A stretch of 64,000 bases of DNA from CAVZVZ01 sp963778895. Its GTDB lineage: Bacteria > Actinomycetota > Acidimicrobiia > Acidimicrobiales > Acidimicrobilacustridaceae. This document shows, piece by piece, positions 1-10,594 of the stretch. How positions within the stretch are numbered: the stretch's first letter is position 1; every line of letters starts with the position of its first letter. The notes under the pieces are model-generated. The model saw only the letters and a program-made list of their open reading frames with translations. It did not search any database and was not told the origin of the DNA. The position numbers and the translations under genes were made by a program. The stretch covers positions 1,054,001 to 1,118,000 of the forward strand of contig CAVZVZ010000005.1 of the NCBI GenBank assembly GCA_963778895.1, written 5' to 3'.

Positions 1-1365
1 CCGGCCGGCCCGCTCGGCGGCGTTGCGCTCGAGACCAACCGCGGCTGCCCCTACGGGTGCACGTTCTGCGATTGGGGCTCGGCCACGCTGTCGCGCATCC
101 GCAAGTTCGACCTCGATCGCATCTTCGCCGAGCTCGAGTGGTGCGCCACGCAACCAGGTCCAGACGGTCGGCATCGCCGACGCCAACTTCGGCATCTTCG
201 AGCGCGACGTCGAGATCGCCGAGAAGATCGCCGAGCTCAAGGCCACCTACGGCTATCCGAAGAACATCGGGAACAACTACGCCAAGAACACGGTGAAGCA
301 CCTCTCGAAGATCATCGAGATCTTCACCGAGGCCGGCATCGTGGCCGAAGGCAAGATGTCGATGCAGAGCTTCGACGACGAGCACGCTCACGATCATCCG
401 CCGCAAGAACATCAAGGTCGAGAAGTACGACGAGCTGGCGGTCGAGTTCCGTCGCAATCGCCTGCCGCTGTCGGTCGACCTGATGCTCGGCCTCCCGGGC
501 TCGACGCCCGAGACGTTCACGCAACGACCTGCAGGCCTGCGTCGACCGCGACGTCCGGGCGCTGATCCAGCCCACGATGCTGCTGCCCAACAGCCCGATG
601 AACGAGCCCGAGTACCGCGCCGAGCACGGCATCGTCGCCCAGCCCGGCGAGTACGTACAGGAGACGGCGACGCTACACCCGCGACGAGTGGCACCAGATG
701 CACCGACTCGGCGCCGGGCTGTGGTTGTTCGAGAACTTCGGCATCCTGCGCCAGGTGGCGAGCTACGTTCGCGGCGAGACCGGGCGTCCGCGAGGTCGAC
801 TTCTACGAGGCGCTGATCGAGGCGTCCGACGCCGACCCCGAATCGTGGCCGTTCACGGCCATCGTCGCTCCGGGTGCTCCCGCACGCCATGGTGCCGCCG
901 GTCAGCTGGCGCTTCTTCCTCGACGAGATCCAACGCTGGCTCGTGACGGTCGAGGGCATCGCCGACGACAGCGCGCTCGACACGGTGCTCGCCGTGCAGC
1001 ATGCGTTGTTGCCGGCCCGCGACCGCACGTTCCCGCTCGAGCTCGTCACTCGCGCACGACTACGTGACGTGGCGCCGGGCCATGCTCGAGGCGCGCGACG
1101 GAGGCCACCGACGACTGGCCCGACCGGGTGCGCGCCGCTGCGCTCGTTCGGGCCCGGCACCATCACCGTCGACGATCCTCATCAGATCTGTACGACGGCC
1201 CTCGACGGCTCGCTGACGGCGATCGTGCACGAGAGCTCGTGGGACTTCGACTCCCCGGTCTCCCGGCCCCGCCAGCGCGGCCACGACGGCGATCCGGCCA
1301 CGACGAAGAGTCAGTTCGAGACGGCCGGGCTCGACGCGATGATCGCCACAGGAGAGGTGACCTGA
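1..1365 (+). CDS. Radical SAM protein, paralog A (5' cut by window edge, frameshifted)
   Basis: The reading frame open at base 1 encodes the core of a radical SAM enzyme. The Cys-x3-Cys-x2-Cys cluster motif (CPYGCTFC, bases 46-69) binds the 4Fe-4S cluster that cleaves S-adenosylmethionine. By comparison with paralogs B and C the window holds about the last 455 of ~865 residues. The frame is broken by about nine single-base insertions (near 148, 383, 519, 675, 787, 873, 1048, 1100, 1137). Removing each restores continuous similarity to B and C, down to the stop at 1363-1365. No deletion is needed. The next paralog starts 2 nt after the stop, so A and B form one transcription unit. Substrate is unknown. 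It may be an intact gene with sequence errors or a decaying copy; the family call is secure. Confidence 0.8.
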
Positions 1366-1366
1366 C

Positions 1367-3959
1367 ATGTCGCGCGACGGGTGTGACGATCCACTTCTGT
1401 CGAGCTATGCGCGCGCCGTCGCTGGTCGTAGCGATCCGGCCGAACGGCGGTGGTGCTCCCTCGGTACGACGGCGCCGACGAGATCCTGCTCGATCTGCGA
1501 GGCCTTCAGCTCATCGACGCACTGGCCCGCACGGGCGCTCGATCTCGAGCCGAGTCCATGTCCGACAAGACGGCGGGCCTGGTGGCGGTGCTCCGCGACC
1601 GGTGCCTCGTGGTCGACGAAAGCCGGACGACGAGCCGTTCTCCGGCGCCGCGCCGGCGTCGCGCCCGGCGTCCGTCGACGAGACCGACCTGCGACAGCAG
1701 TTGGTGCTGCCCACCCCCGTGCTCGTGAGCTGCGGGCCGCAAGGCTTCGAGATCTTCGACCACGACGGCGCGGTGCTGGCTCGACTCGACGCGGTCGAGC
1801 TGCTGGCGGCGGCCGCGTTCCGGCTCCCGGCCACCGTGGACGAAGCCTTGGCCCAACAGCGCGAGGCGCTCGGCGCCGACGCGCTCGACGAGGGCACGTT
1901 CCGCGACTTCGTCGTTCAATGGCTGCACGTCGGCGCGCTGGTCCGGTTCGACGACGACAACCCGGCGCTCGCCCGCAACGCTCAGGCCGTCGAAGCCCTC
2001 CGCGACGGTTTGCGGCGTCAGGCTCAGGTTCACCAGGAGTTCGATCGCCTCGAAGCCGAGCACGACGCCAAGGGCGGCCCCAGCGATCGCGTGCCGCGTG
2101 ATCGGCTTCCACACCAGCTTCTCGGGTCTGCCCGGCGTCGATCGGCATGCTGATGGCCGCCGCTCACGGCCACGACGGCGGTCGCCTCGAGGAGTCCTAC
2201 GACTTCCGACCCCGGCTGCTGTGGGACCGGCGCCCGGCTCGAGCAGGCCGCCGCCGACGCCCGGCATCTACCTCTTCTCGAACTACATCTGGTCGACGCC
2301 GACGAACCTCGACGCACTCGGCGCTGCTCAAGCGAGCTGAACCCGCACCACGTCACGATCCACGGCGGGCCCGACACGCCCAAGTACGAGGCCGACACCG
2401 AGCGCTACTTCGCCGACAACCCGCACGTCGACATCGCGGTGCACGGCGAGGGCGAAGCCACCTTCCCGCACCTTCTCGAGGCGCTGCGCGGCCACGTCGG
2501 CGACGGCCCCCCCGACCTGTCCGTGCTCGCCGACGTGCCCGGCCTCTCGTTCCGCGACGGCGACCGCATCGTGCGGACCGCGCCCCGCGATCGCATCGCC
2601 GACCTCGACGAGATCCCCTCGCCCGTCCTGCTCGGGCATCTACGACGGCTTCCTCCCTGCCGGCGGAGGCCCGGGCGGGCTGAACCTCGAGACCAACCGT
2701 GGCTGCCCCTACGGCTGCACGTTCTGCGACTGGGGCTCGGCCACGCTGTCGCGCATCCGCAAGTTCGATCTCGACCGCGTCTTCGCCGAGCTCGAGTGGT
2801 GCGCCAAGAACGGCTTCAAGGTCGTGATCTGCCGACGCCAACTTCGGCATCTTCGAGCGCGACGTCGAGATCGCCGAGAAGATCGCCGAGCTCAAGGCCA
2901 CCTACGGCTACCCGAAGTTCGTCGGCACCAACTACGCCAAGAACACGGTGAAGCATCTGTCGCAGATCATCGAGATCTTCACCGAGGCCGGCATCGTCGC
3001 CGAGGGCAAGATGTCGATGCAGACCTTCGACACGGACACGCTGCTCACGATCCGCCGCAAGAACATCAAGGTCGAGAAGTACGACGACCTCGCCGTCGAG
3101 TTCCGGCGCAACCAGCTGCCGCTGTCGGTCGACATCATGATGGGCCTGCCCGGCGCGACCCCCGAGGCCTTCCGCAACGACCTGCAGTCGTGCATCGACC
3201 GCGACATCCGCAGCATCGTCCACACCACCGTGCTGCTGGCCAACAGCCCGATGAACGATCCCGGAGTACCGCGCCGAGAACGACATCGTGGCCCGGCCCG
3301 GCGAGGAGGTGCGCGAGAGCTCGACCTTCACCCGCGCCGAGTGGGACGAGATGTACCGGCTGCGCGCGCGCGTTCTGGCTCTTCGAGAACTTCGCCATCC
3401 TGCGCCAGGTCGCCACCTACGTGCGGGCCGAGACCGGACGGCGCGAGATCGACTTCTACGAACAGCTGGTCATCGACGTCCACGACCATCCGGAGCAGTG
3501 GCCCGCGCTGTCCATCACCCTGCGGGTGCTACCCGATCTGATGGTTCCGCCGGTGACGTGGCGTTGGTTGGTCGACGAGGTGCGTCGCTACCTCGTCGAG
3601 CGGGTCGGTCTGGCCGACGACAGCGCGCTCGACACCGTGCTGACGGTTCAGCACGCGCTCCTGCCCGCACGCGACCGTACGTTCCCGGTGATGCTTCACC
3701 TCGAGCACGACTACGCCGTCATGGCACGCCACCATGGCGGCGCTCCGCGACGACGGCCACATGGCCGACTGGCACGAACGCCTGCGAGCCGCTGCGCACG
3801 TACGGGCCGGCTGCGTTCACCATCGACGATCCGCTCGACAGCTGCCAGCGGTTCCTCGGACCGACCTTCACCTTCTTGAGCGAGGACAGTGCCTGGGACC
3901 TGACGTCGCCAGTGTCCCGCGCCCGGCAGGCCGATCGCACCGGCAAGTCGGCGGCCTAA
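1367..3959 (+). CDS. Radical SAM protein with probable N-terminal B12-type domain, paralog B (frameshifted)
   Basis: The start ATG 1367 is preceded by AGGAGAGG (1350-1357). The inferred ~864-residue product has an N-terminal region of about 230 residues of unknown fold, then a Rossmann-like segment in the place of a cobalamin-binding domain, then the radical SAM barrel (CPYGCTFC near base 2704, followed by DWGSATLS), and a ~250-residue C-terminal region with MVPPVTWRWL and HALLPARDRTF motifs shared by all three paralogs. No canonical DxHxxG cobalamin motif is visible, so B12 dependence is inference. About twelve inserted bases (for example near 2092, 2130, 2321, 2637, 3262, 3372, 3732, 3790) and two deletions (near 1440 and 1623) break the frame. 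The stretch 2948-3260 reads cleanly. Follows paralog A directly and precedes a P450. Confidence 0.78.
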
Positions 3960-3988
3960 GGTCGTCCGGACGCCGCTTCGGCCTCTGC

Positions 3989-3994
3989 TACCTT
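3989..3994 (+). promoter_or_regulatory. -10 box of a probable leaderless P450 promoter
   Basis: TACCTT lies 8 nt before the P450 start codon at 4003, with no Shine-Dalgarno sequence between. The same TANNNT-to-start arrangement recurs at many genes in this window, which supports a leaderless transcript. Confidence 0.4.
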
Positions 3995-4002
3995 CCACGC
4001 TC

Positions 4003-5133
4003 ATGTCTGAGTCGCCCCGGCGTTCATGGCTGGGGCGGTCCACCTGGTTTCGAACAGTCGACGAGCTCAAGCCCGTCATGGACCTGCTTCAGGATTCTCG
4101 GATGCACGCCGACTTCCTCGCCGTCTTCAGGGCGATGGGGTCCGACTCCGCCGAGTTCCTGGCGGCGATGGCATCCTCTCTGTTGAGCATGAACGGCGAA
4201 GCTCACAAGAGATATCGGGCGACCGTCGCGCCGCTGTTCACGCCCAGAGCCGTCGAGTCGGTGCGTCCCGTCGCGCGGACTGAGGCGCACATTCGTATCG
4301 ACGAGTTCCCCGAGCGAGGAATCATCGAGTTCATCGGCTCCTTCGCGTCGCCGTACGTGTCAGCCATCACCGGCTCCTTCCTTGGTCTCGCGCGCGACGA
4401 GCTGGACGAATGCATCCACTACGTCCACCTTCTGGGGTCTCGGCGGCAGGACCCGAGAGAGCGTCTGGAAGACCTCCAGGAGGGCTTGATCGGCCTCACT
4501 CGCTACGTGCGGTCGTTGCTGAACAGCAGGAAGTCGGCTCGAGCCGACGACATCATCTCGGCGATCGCTGACCTGGTCGACCGGAACGAACTCCCGGAGC
4601 CGGTGGCCGTGTCACTCGTAGCTGGGCTGCTCTCTGCTGGCCACGATCCCACGGTCAACCAACTGGGCCTGATGATCGAGGTCCTGAGTGAGCACCCCGA
4701 GACATGGAACCGTGTGACATCGGGCGATGTTGTTCCGGCTGCGGTGATCGAAGAGGTCCTGCGTTACCGCTCGACCAATCGACAGGTGATCCGCCGCGTG
4801 GCGGAGTCGTTCGAATACGACGGCGTACCGCTCTCCCAGGACGAGCAGGTGGTCATCCGCCTGAGCGAGGCCAATCACGATCCGGACCGGTTCGCCGCGG
4901 CCGACGAGTTCGACATCGAGGCCAATCGTGGACCGCATGTCGCGTTCGGTTTCGGTCCCCACTTCTGCCTCGGCGCAGCACTCGCCCGACTTCAGCTACA
5001 GGAAGCGCTGCGGGCCCTCGCCGTTCGGATCAGCTGCCCCATCGTCGTCAGCTCCGCCCAGAGGGACGAGGCCATGGGGATCGTGGGACCCCACTCGCTG
5101 TCGATCCGGGTAGACGCCATCCCCGCGGAGTAA
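4003..5133 (+). CDS. Cytochrome P450
   Basis: A 376-residue soluble bacterial P450 with no frame break. The heme-binding loop is FGFGPHFCLG with the proximal ligand at about Cys322. The K-helix ExxR is at about residues 251-254 (EVLR). The I-helix reads AGHDPT (about 212-217): Pro stands where most P450s have the Thr that delivers protons for O2 activation, so chemistry may be substrate-assisted or atypical. P450s of this class receive electrons from ferredoxin partners and hydroxylate small molecules; no ferredoxin gene is adjacent. It lies 43 nt after radical SAM B and converges with the PhyH-type dioxygenase (stops 2 nt apart), suggesting a role in tailoring the same product as the radical SAM enzymes, which is inference. 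Confidence 0.93.
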   Translation: MSESPRRSWLGRSTWFRTVDELKPVMDLLQDSRMHADFLAVFRAMGSDSAEFLAAMASSLLSMNGEAHKRYRATVAPLFTPRAVESVRPVARTEAHIRIDEFPERGIIEFIGSFASPYVSAITGSFLGLARDELDECIHYVHLLGSRRQDPRERLEDLQEGLIGLTRYVRSLLNSRKSARADDIISAIADLVDRNELPEPVAVSLVAGLLSAGHDPTVNQLGLMIEVLSEHPETWNRVTSGDVVPAAVIEEVLRYRSTNRQVIRRVAESFEYDGVPLSQDEQVVIRLSEANHDPDRFAAADEFDIEANRGPHVAFGFGPHFCLGAALARLQLQEALRALAVRISCPIVVSSAQRDEAMGIVGPHSLSIRVDAIPAE

Positions 5134-5135
5134 CG

Positions 5136-6176
5136 CTACGACGCATCGGCGCCCGGTGACGGCTGGGCGAGGCGCGCCAGCCGCCGCTCATTGCGTGATT
5201 GCCACCGTCGTTCGACGGTCATGATCTCGACCCACTCGTCGGGGGTGAAACCGAACTCGTCCTCACCTTCGCGACTACCTCGATCGACCGGATAGGTCTC
5301 GAAGGGAACGACCTCGTAGCGGAGATCCTTCCAGTAGTACTGGTACCGGTCCGAGCCCCACGATGCGTAGATCTCGTCCCACGTCACCCGCTGGAAATGG
5401 GGCTCCAGACAGATCTCGGTCAGCGCTTCTCCCTCCAACTGATAACGGAAGTCCACCGACACCCGGAGATCGAGCTCGGTGACGTTGTGGAGAGCCGCGT
5501 GCACGGTCATGGAGTTGAATACCAGTACATCACCCGCCTCGAAGTCGGTGGTCACCCACCGCAGTTCCTCGAGCATCTGGCGCGGCACCTTGGCCTGGCG
5601 GCGGCCGGGCCCCATGTGGCCCGCGAGTGGAAGCACGCCGTAACGGTTCGAGCCCCGGAGCACCGCCACCGGGCCGAGATCCATCGGGACGTCACCGACG
5701 GGGATCCATGCGGCGGTCAAGTTCGTGGTGCCCTGGTTGTTCGGGTAGTCCTGGTGGGGAGGCGTAGTGGCCTCGTAGTGCTCGGGAAAACCGATCCGGC
5801 AGATCTTCAGCGGGTGCGGGAACGCCGTCGGACCGAGCACCTGTTGCATCACGTTCATCAGGTCGGGATGGTGCGCGAGCGTGTGGAACGCCTCGAGCCG
5901 TTGGATGTCGTCGTACACGGGCGCGTGCGCCGCCATCTCCTCGTGCACCGGCTCGACCACCGCCTGGCCTTCCATGAGCGCCATGCCGCTTCGGATCCAT
6001 CCATGTCGAGCCAACACACCGAGAATGACGCGTCGCAGATCCATGACTGCGTCGCGATCGAGCACACCCTTGAAGTACAGGTAGCCGTCCTGAGCCAGGC
6101 GGTCGCGCAGCACGTCGGCCTCGTCCAGCTCATCGCTCGAGTCCTGCATCGGCAGGAAGAGCCATTCGTGATTCAT
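5136..6176 (-). CDS. Phytanoyl-CoA dioxygenase (PhyH) family oxygenase
   Basis: A 346-residue Fe(II)/2-oxoglutarate-type dioxygenase. The metal-binding facial triad is visible as H141-x-D143 (PPHQDYPN) with the distal His at about H226 (NSMTVHAALHN); Arg238 (DLRVSVDFRY) is placed to bind 2-oxoglutarate. Members hydroxylate lipids, natural products or other small molecules. It reads without frame breaks and is the last gene of a minus-strand series (membrane protein, radical SAM C, membrane protein, PhyH) with gaps of 30-90 nt, so co-transcription is likely. Substrate cannot be told from sequence. Confidence 0.88.
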   Translation of the reverse strand: MNHEWLFLPMQDSSDELDEADVLRDRLAQDGYLYFKGVLDRDAVMDLRRVILGVLARHGWIRSGMALMEGQAVVEPVHEEMAAHAPVYDDIQRLEAFHTLAHHPDLMNVMQQVLGPTAFPHPLKICRIGFPEHYEATTPPHQDYPNNQGTTNLTAAWIPVGDVPMDLGPVAVLRGSNRYGVLPLAGHMGPGRRQAKVPRQMLEELRWVTTDFEAGDVLVFNSMTVHAALHNVTELDLRVSVDFRYQLEGEALTEICLEPHFQRVTWDEIYASWGSDRYQYYWKDLRYEVVPFETYPVDRGSREGEDEFGFTPDEWVEIMTVERRWQSRNERRLARLAQPSPGADAS

Positions 6177-6206
6177 GTGACGTCCTCTGGGTGTCGGCCA
6201 GAAAGG

Positions 6207-7865
6207 CTAGCGGCACAGCTCGAACTCGTCTTCCCCTTCAGCGGGCGCGACGACGAGGTGGAGTCCCGACAACGTGATCGAAACGTGAAGATTGGTCGAT
6301 GCCGACGAGCTCAGGTTCAACCACGGAGTCGCGGGTTGGTCTCCTTCGACCGATCGGCCGGCGACGCGGACCGGAGACGTCACCGTCCAGTCGTCGCCGA
6401 GCTGTGGGTCCACCGCGACCGGATGGTTGTAGGTCGCGCAGCTCAATCCGGCGGGAGCCTCGGCCGGGTTCACGACGACCCCGAGCTGCAGGGGCACCAG
6501 GGCAGCTTGCAGGAAGTCCAGGGTCTGCGCGGACGGGAGCGCGCCTTCCATCTTGGCGTGCAACAGCCAGCCGATCGTCATGTCGGGCTGGCCGGCGATC
6601 GTGTCGTTCGGCTCGATCCACGGCGGGACCTGCGACGCCACCGGTAACTCGGGCAGCGTGGCGACATAGCGACGCTCGCCACGGAAGTAGTTCGGCGTCA
6701 GGAGTTGGTCGTCGCCGAACTGCGACGCGTTGAACGCCACCGGAAGCAGGAACAGCACGCACACGAACGCGAGTGAGCGCGACCAGCGCCGGGTGATCGC
6801 ATCAGCCGCGACGGCCATCGCCGGCAGAGTGAGGGCCACCATCACCCCGATGTAGCGACCGGCGCGAGCCGCTTCCGTACCGAGGAAGAACCGAGACGGA
6901 GCGGCGGTGGTCATCGACAGCACGCACACCATGACCAACGCGACCGGTACCGCCGCGCGCCGCAGGAACCCGGAAGTGCCTTCCGCCCTCCATGCCAGAA
7001 CCATGCCACCCACGAGGACCACCGCGAGCACGATGGCCAGCGGCGCGAAATGCCCCAGGCCCATGAACAAGCCGAGGGCGGCTTCTTTCATCCAGTGCAC
7101 GTAGGCGCGCACCGTGAACGGATGACCGGCAACGTGATACATGGTCGAGACGCCCTCGAGTCGAACCCAGACCAGGTAGACGATGCCGAGCGGGACCGTG
7201 TGCAGCAACGCTGCCGCCCAGCGCCGACGGAGCACGCACACCAAACCGGCACCGAAGATGAGCGAAGGTGCCTGGCCGGACATCATCAACGCCACGAGGC
7301 CGGCGCCCAGCCCGAGCCAGTCGCGTCGATCGATCGGGCCGTCGTGATCGGCCAGGATGATCTGGACGAGGCCGAAGACGAGCGCACCGACGAAGGTGAT
7401 CTGGAACGCCCAGAGGATGTTGTCCTCGGCCGAACCGAGAAGTACGAACGTACCGGCGGCGACCGTCGCAAGCCATACGTTCACCCCGGCGCGGCGCATG
7501 ATCACTCGCAGCAACGCGGCCGTCGTGAGGTGCAGCAGGATCACCGGCAGCTGGTATGGCCAGTAGGCGTGCAGCCCGACGACCGAGTAGAGACCCCGAT
7601 AGACGAGGACGGGGATCGTCACCCAATGCTGTTGGTTGTGCGGCCGAAAGAGACCGTCGACACTCGTCGATCGACTCGCCAGGAACGACCACTCGTCGCC
7701 GAAGAACCATCGATAGGACCCCTTCCACACCAGGAACGGGAGCGCAGCGGCGAGGTAGACGACGAACGCCCAGAACGCCCAACGCGTCTGGCTGTCAGGT
7801 CCCGCCGCAGCCCCACCTTCGGTGTCCGACGCAATGACGTCAGTTGCGGACTCGGTCTTCAGCAT
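6207..7865 (-). CDS. Multi-pass membrane protein, GT-C glycosyltransferase-like (paralog 1)
   Basis: A 552-residue integral membrane protein with roughly ten hydrophobic segments, then a C-terminal extracytoplasmic region of about 150 residues. The first periplasmic loop has FFGDEWSFL. An acidic pair in this loop is what GT-C fold polyprenyl-phosphate-dependent glycosyltransferases (PMT/ArnT type) use for catalysis. The motif GPIDRRDWLGLGAG and the tail FELCR are shared with the paralog at 10595-12278. It sits directly downstream of radical SAM C. A sugar or related group transfer at the outer membrane face is the best guess; it could also be another kind of polytopic transferase. No frame break. 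Confidence 0.65.
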   Translation of the reverse strand: MLKTESATDVIASDTEGGAAAGPDSQTRWAFWAFVVYLAAALPFLVWKGSYRWFFGDEWSFLASRSTSVDGLFRPHNQQHWVTIPVLVYRGLYSVVGLHAYWPYQLPVILLHLTTAALLRVIMRRAGVNVWLATVAAGTFVLLGSAEDNILWAFQITFVGALVFGLVQIILADHDGPIDRRDWLGLGAGLVALMMSGQAPSLIFGAGLVCVLRRRWAAALLHTVPLGIVYLVWVRLEGVSTMYHVAGHPFTVRAYVHWMKEAALGLFMGLGHFAPLAIVLAVVLVGGMVLAWRAEGTSGFLRRAAVPVALVMVCVLSMTTAAPSRFFLGTEAARAGRYIGVMVALTLPAMAVAADAITRRWSRSLAFVCVLFLLPVAFNASQFGDDQLLTPNYFRGERRYVATLPELPVASQVPPWIEPNDTIAGQPDMTIGWLLHAKMEGALPSAQTLDFLQAALVPLQLGVVVNPAEAPAGLSCATYNHPVAVDPQLGDDWTVTSPVRVAGRSVEGDQPATPWLNLSSSASTNLHVSITLSGLHLVVAPAEGEDEFELCR

Positions 7866-7902
7866 CTCGATTCGACAGAGGTGCTCGGACGCGAGCGCTC
7901 GA

Positions 7903-10504
7903 TCACTGGCCGCCGATTCCGGCGAGGTGATCGTCGTCGTTGAGCCGTTGACGCGGACGCGACACGGAAGATTCGAGGTCCCATGCGTTCTCGACCATCA
8001 GCGATCGCAACGATCCACCGAGCGCCGTGGTGCACACATCGAAGGGATCGTTCACCGTGAACGTGCCGGGTTCGAAGTCTCGCAAGCGCCCGTACGTCGA
8101 TGTGCCAGTCACCGTGCACGCCGCGGTCGCGTAGGTCGGCCAACTCGGCGAACCACGCGCCGTAGTCGTGCGCGAGCCGGTAGGTCCACCGGGAAGGAGC
8201 GGTCTCGGGCCGGCAGCAGCGCGTGCTGCACCGCCATCACCGTGTCGAGTGCGTCGTCGTCGGTCAGGCCGAGTTGTTGCACGAGGTAGTCGCGCACCTC
8301 GTCGAGGAGCAGGCGCCAACTCACGGGCGGCACCATCAGCTCCGGCAGGACCTGCAAGCGTGAGCATCGTGAGCGGCCACCGTTCGGGCTCGGCGTGGAC
8401 GTCCTCGACCAGGCGTTCGTAGAAGTCGATCTCCCGCGTGCCGGTCTCGGCGTGGACGTAGGTGGCGACCTGGCGCAGCACCCCGAAGTTCTCGAACACG
8501 TAGTAGGCCGCGGTGAGGCGATTCATCTGCTCCCACTCGGCGCTGGGTGAACGTAGCCGTTTCCTTGACCTCCTCGCCCGGCCGAGGCCGTGATCTTGTT
8601 CTCCTCGCGATACGCCGGCTCGTTCATCGGGACTGTTCGTCAACAGGATCGTCGAGTGGATGGCCACGCGCACGGTTCGGTTGATGCACTCCTGCAGGTC
8701 GTTGCGGAACGTCTCCGGCGTCGAGCCGGGTAGGCCCATCATGATGTCGACCATCATCGGCAGGTTGTTGCGCCTGAACTCACCGGACAGGTCGTAGTAC
8801 TTCTCGACCTTGATGTTCTTGCGACGGATCGTGGTCAGCGTGCCTTCGTCGAAGGTCTGCATCGACATCTTGCCTTCGGCGACGATGCCCGCCTCGGTGA
8901 AGATCTCGATGATCTTCGACAGATGCTTCACCGTGTTCTTGGCGTAGTTGTTGCCGACGAACTTCGGGTAGCCGTAGATCGCCTTCAGCTCGGCGATCTT
9001 CTCGGCGATCGCCACGTCGCGTTCGAAGATCCCGAAGTTGGCATCGGCGATCCCGACAGTGTCGAGGTTGTGCTTCGCGCACCATTCGAGCTCGGCGAAG
9101 ATGCCGATCGAGGTCGAACTTGCGCACACGCGACAAGGTCGCCGATCCCCAGTCGCAGAAGGTGCACCCGTAGGGACAACCGCGATTGGTCTCGATGATG
9201 ACCGCACCGAAGGGACCGGCCGGGATGAACCCGTCGTACAGGCCAGTGAGGATCGGCGACGGGATCGTGTCGAGGTCTTCGACCCGGTCGCGGCCTTCGG
9301 TCTGCACGATGCCGTCGGCCGTCCGGAACGACAGCCCCGGCACGTCGGCGAGCACCGAGAGATCGGGTGGACCGTCGCCGACGTGGCCGCGGAGCGCCTC
9401 GAGCATGACCGCGAAGGTGGCTTCGCCCTCGCCGTGGACCGCGATGTCGACCTGGGGGTTGCTTCGGCGAAGAACCGCTCGGCGTCACCGAGGTACTTCG
9501 GCGTGTCCGGACCGCCGTGCACGGCGATGTTGTGCGGGTTGCGCTCCTTGACGAGCGCCGACAGCTCGAGGTTGTGGTCCGTCGACCAGATGTAGTTGGA
9601 GAACAAGAAGATGCCCGGAGATCCGGAGGCGATGCTGCTCGAGGCGCGCGCGGTCCCAGAAGAGCCGGGGGCGGAAGTCGAAGGACTCCTCGAGCCGACC
9701 GCCGTCGTAGTCCTTGGCCGCAGCGATGATCATGGCGAGCGACGCCGGAAGGCCGGACCAGCTCGGGTGCACGCCCACGACCTTGACCCGGTCGACGGCC
9801 GGCGCCGACGCGTCGTGCTCGGCTTCGATCCGATCGAACTCGGCGTGAACCTTCGCTTGGCGGCGCATGCCGTCGCGCATCGCCTCGGCTTGTCGCGTCT
9901 GGCGGGCGTGGACGGGATCGAGCGGGTCGAACGGGACGAGTAGGCCCGAGGCCCAGAGCCGCTCGGCGAGATCCGCGAACTCTGCGTCCGAGAGCGCGCC
10001 GGCGCCGAGCTGGCCGGTGTGGCCGGTCCGAGCGTCGCTCACCGTCGTCGGCAGACCGAACTGCACGGAAGCGAGCACCTCGACCGGACGCAACCACAAC
10101 GTCTCGACCCCGTCGTGATCGACGTAGGTGAAACCACGCGGGCCACAGCCCAACAACAACGGCGTCGGCAGCACGACCTGGCGGTCGTCGGTCAGGGCAT
10201 CGGCGGGCTCGCGCGACTCGACCGACGACGCGACCGTGGCGGGCCGGACGCGGGGCGCACGCTCGAGGAGCAACCCGCGCGCGGCCAAAGCGGTGAGGGC
10301 ATCGTTCTCGCCGGGCGCGGCGGCATCCACGGGGAGACCTTCAGCTGAGACGAGCTCCGCCAGCAGTTGCAACGAGGCCAGGTCCAAGGCGAGCTCCGGT
10401 TCGCTCCCGAACCGGGGCAGAACGACTGACAGCGCCTTCAGCGCCACCGCCACCGAAGGGGGTGCCCAAAGCGTGGTGGGCGCGGAGCCAATCAGAGCGG
10501 TCAT
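7903..10504 (-). CDS. Radical SAM protein with probable N-terminal B12-type domain, paralog C (frameshifted)
   Basis: This is the third ~865-residue paralog, on the opposite strand. The first ~288 residues (10504 to about 9640) read cleanly: an N-terminal domain, then a Rossmann-like stretch containing VVGVHPSWSGLPAS. This is the usual position of a cobalamin-binding domain but has no DxHxxG. The radical SAM cluster motif CPYGCTFC lies near 9160-9185. About eight single-base insertions (near 9613, 9107, 8637, 8577, 8546, 8357, 8190, 8085) and one deletion (near 9462) break the frame; correcting them gives full-length similarity to A and B, ending at TGA 7905-7903. It lies between two paralogous GT-C-like membrane genes, so its product probably acts with them. 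Reaction unknown; methylation or rearrangement of a lipid, sugar or peptide is possible. Confidence 0.8.
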
Positions 10505-10594
10505 GTGCGTGATCTGCCTCGTCTAGACAACGGTCACCGACCTTCGAAGCTACCAAAATCCGGAGGCGGAGATCCCTGCGACCACCCCGCGCGG

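Noticed and set aside
1..3959. Programmed ribosomal frameshifting in the radical SAM genes
   Set aside because: Too many breaks at varied contexts with no slippery sequence or conserved stimulator; error or decay is more likely.
5199..6647. Long plus-strand open frame of 482 codons
   Set aside because: It is antisense to the clear PhyH gene and the membrane protein; it arises from GC-rich codon bias and has no family signature.
9720..9830. Canonical B12-binding domain motif (DxHxxG) in radical SAM C
   Set aside because: The region reads GVHPSWSGLP and does not match; cobalamin dependence is only suggested by position and domain order.
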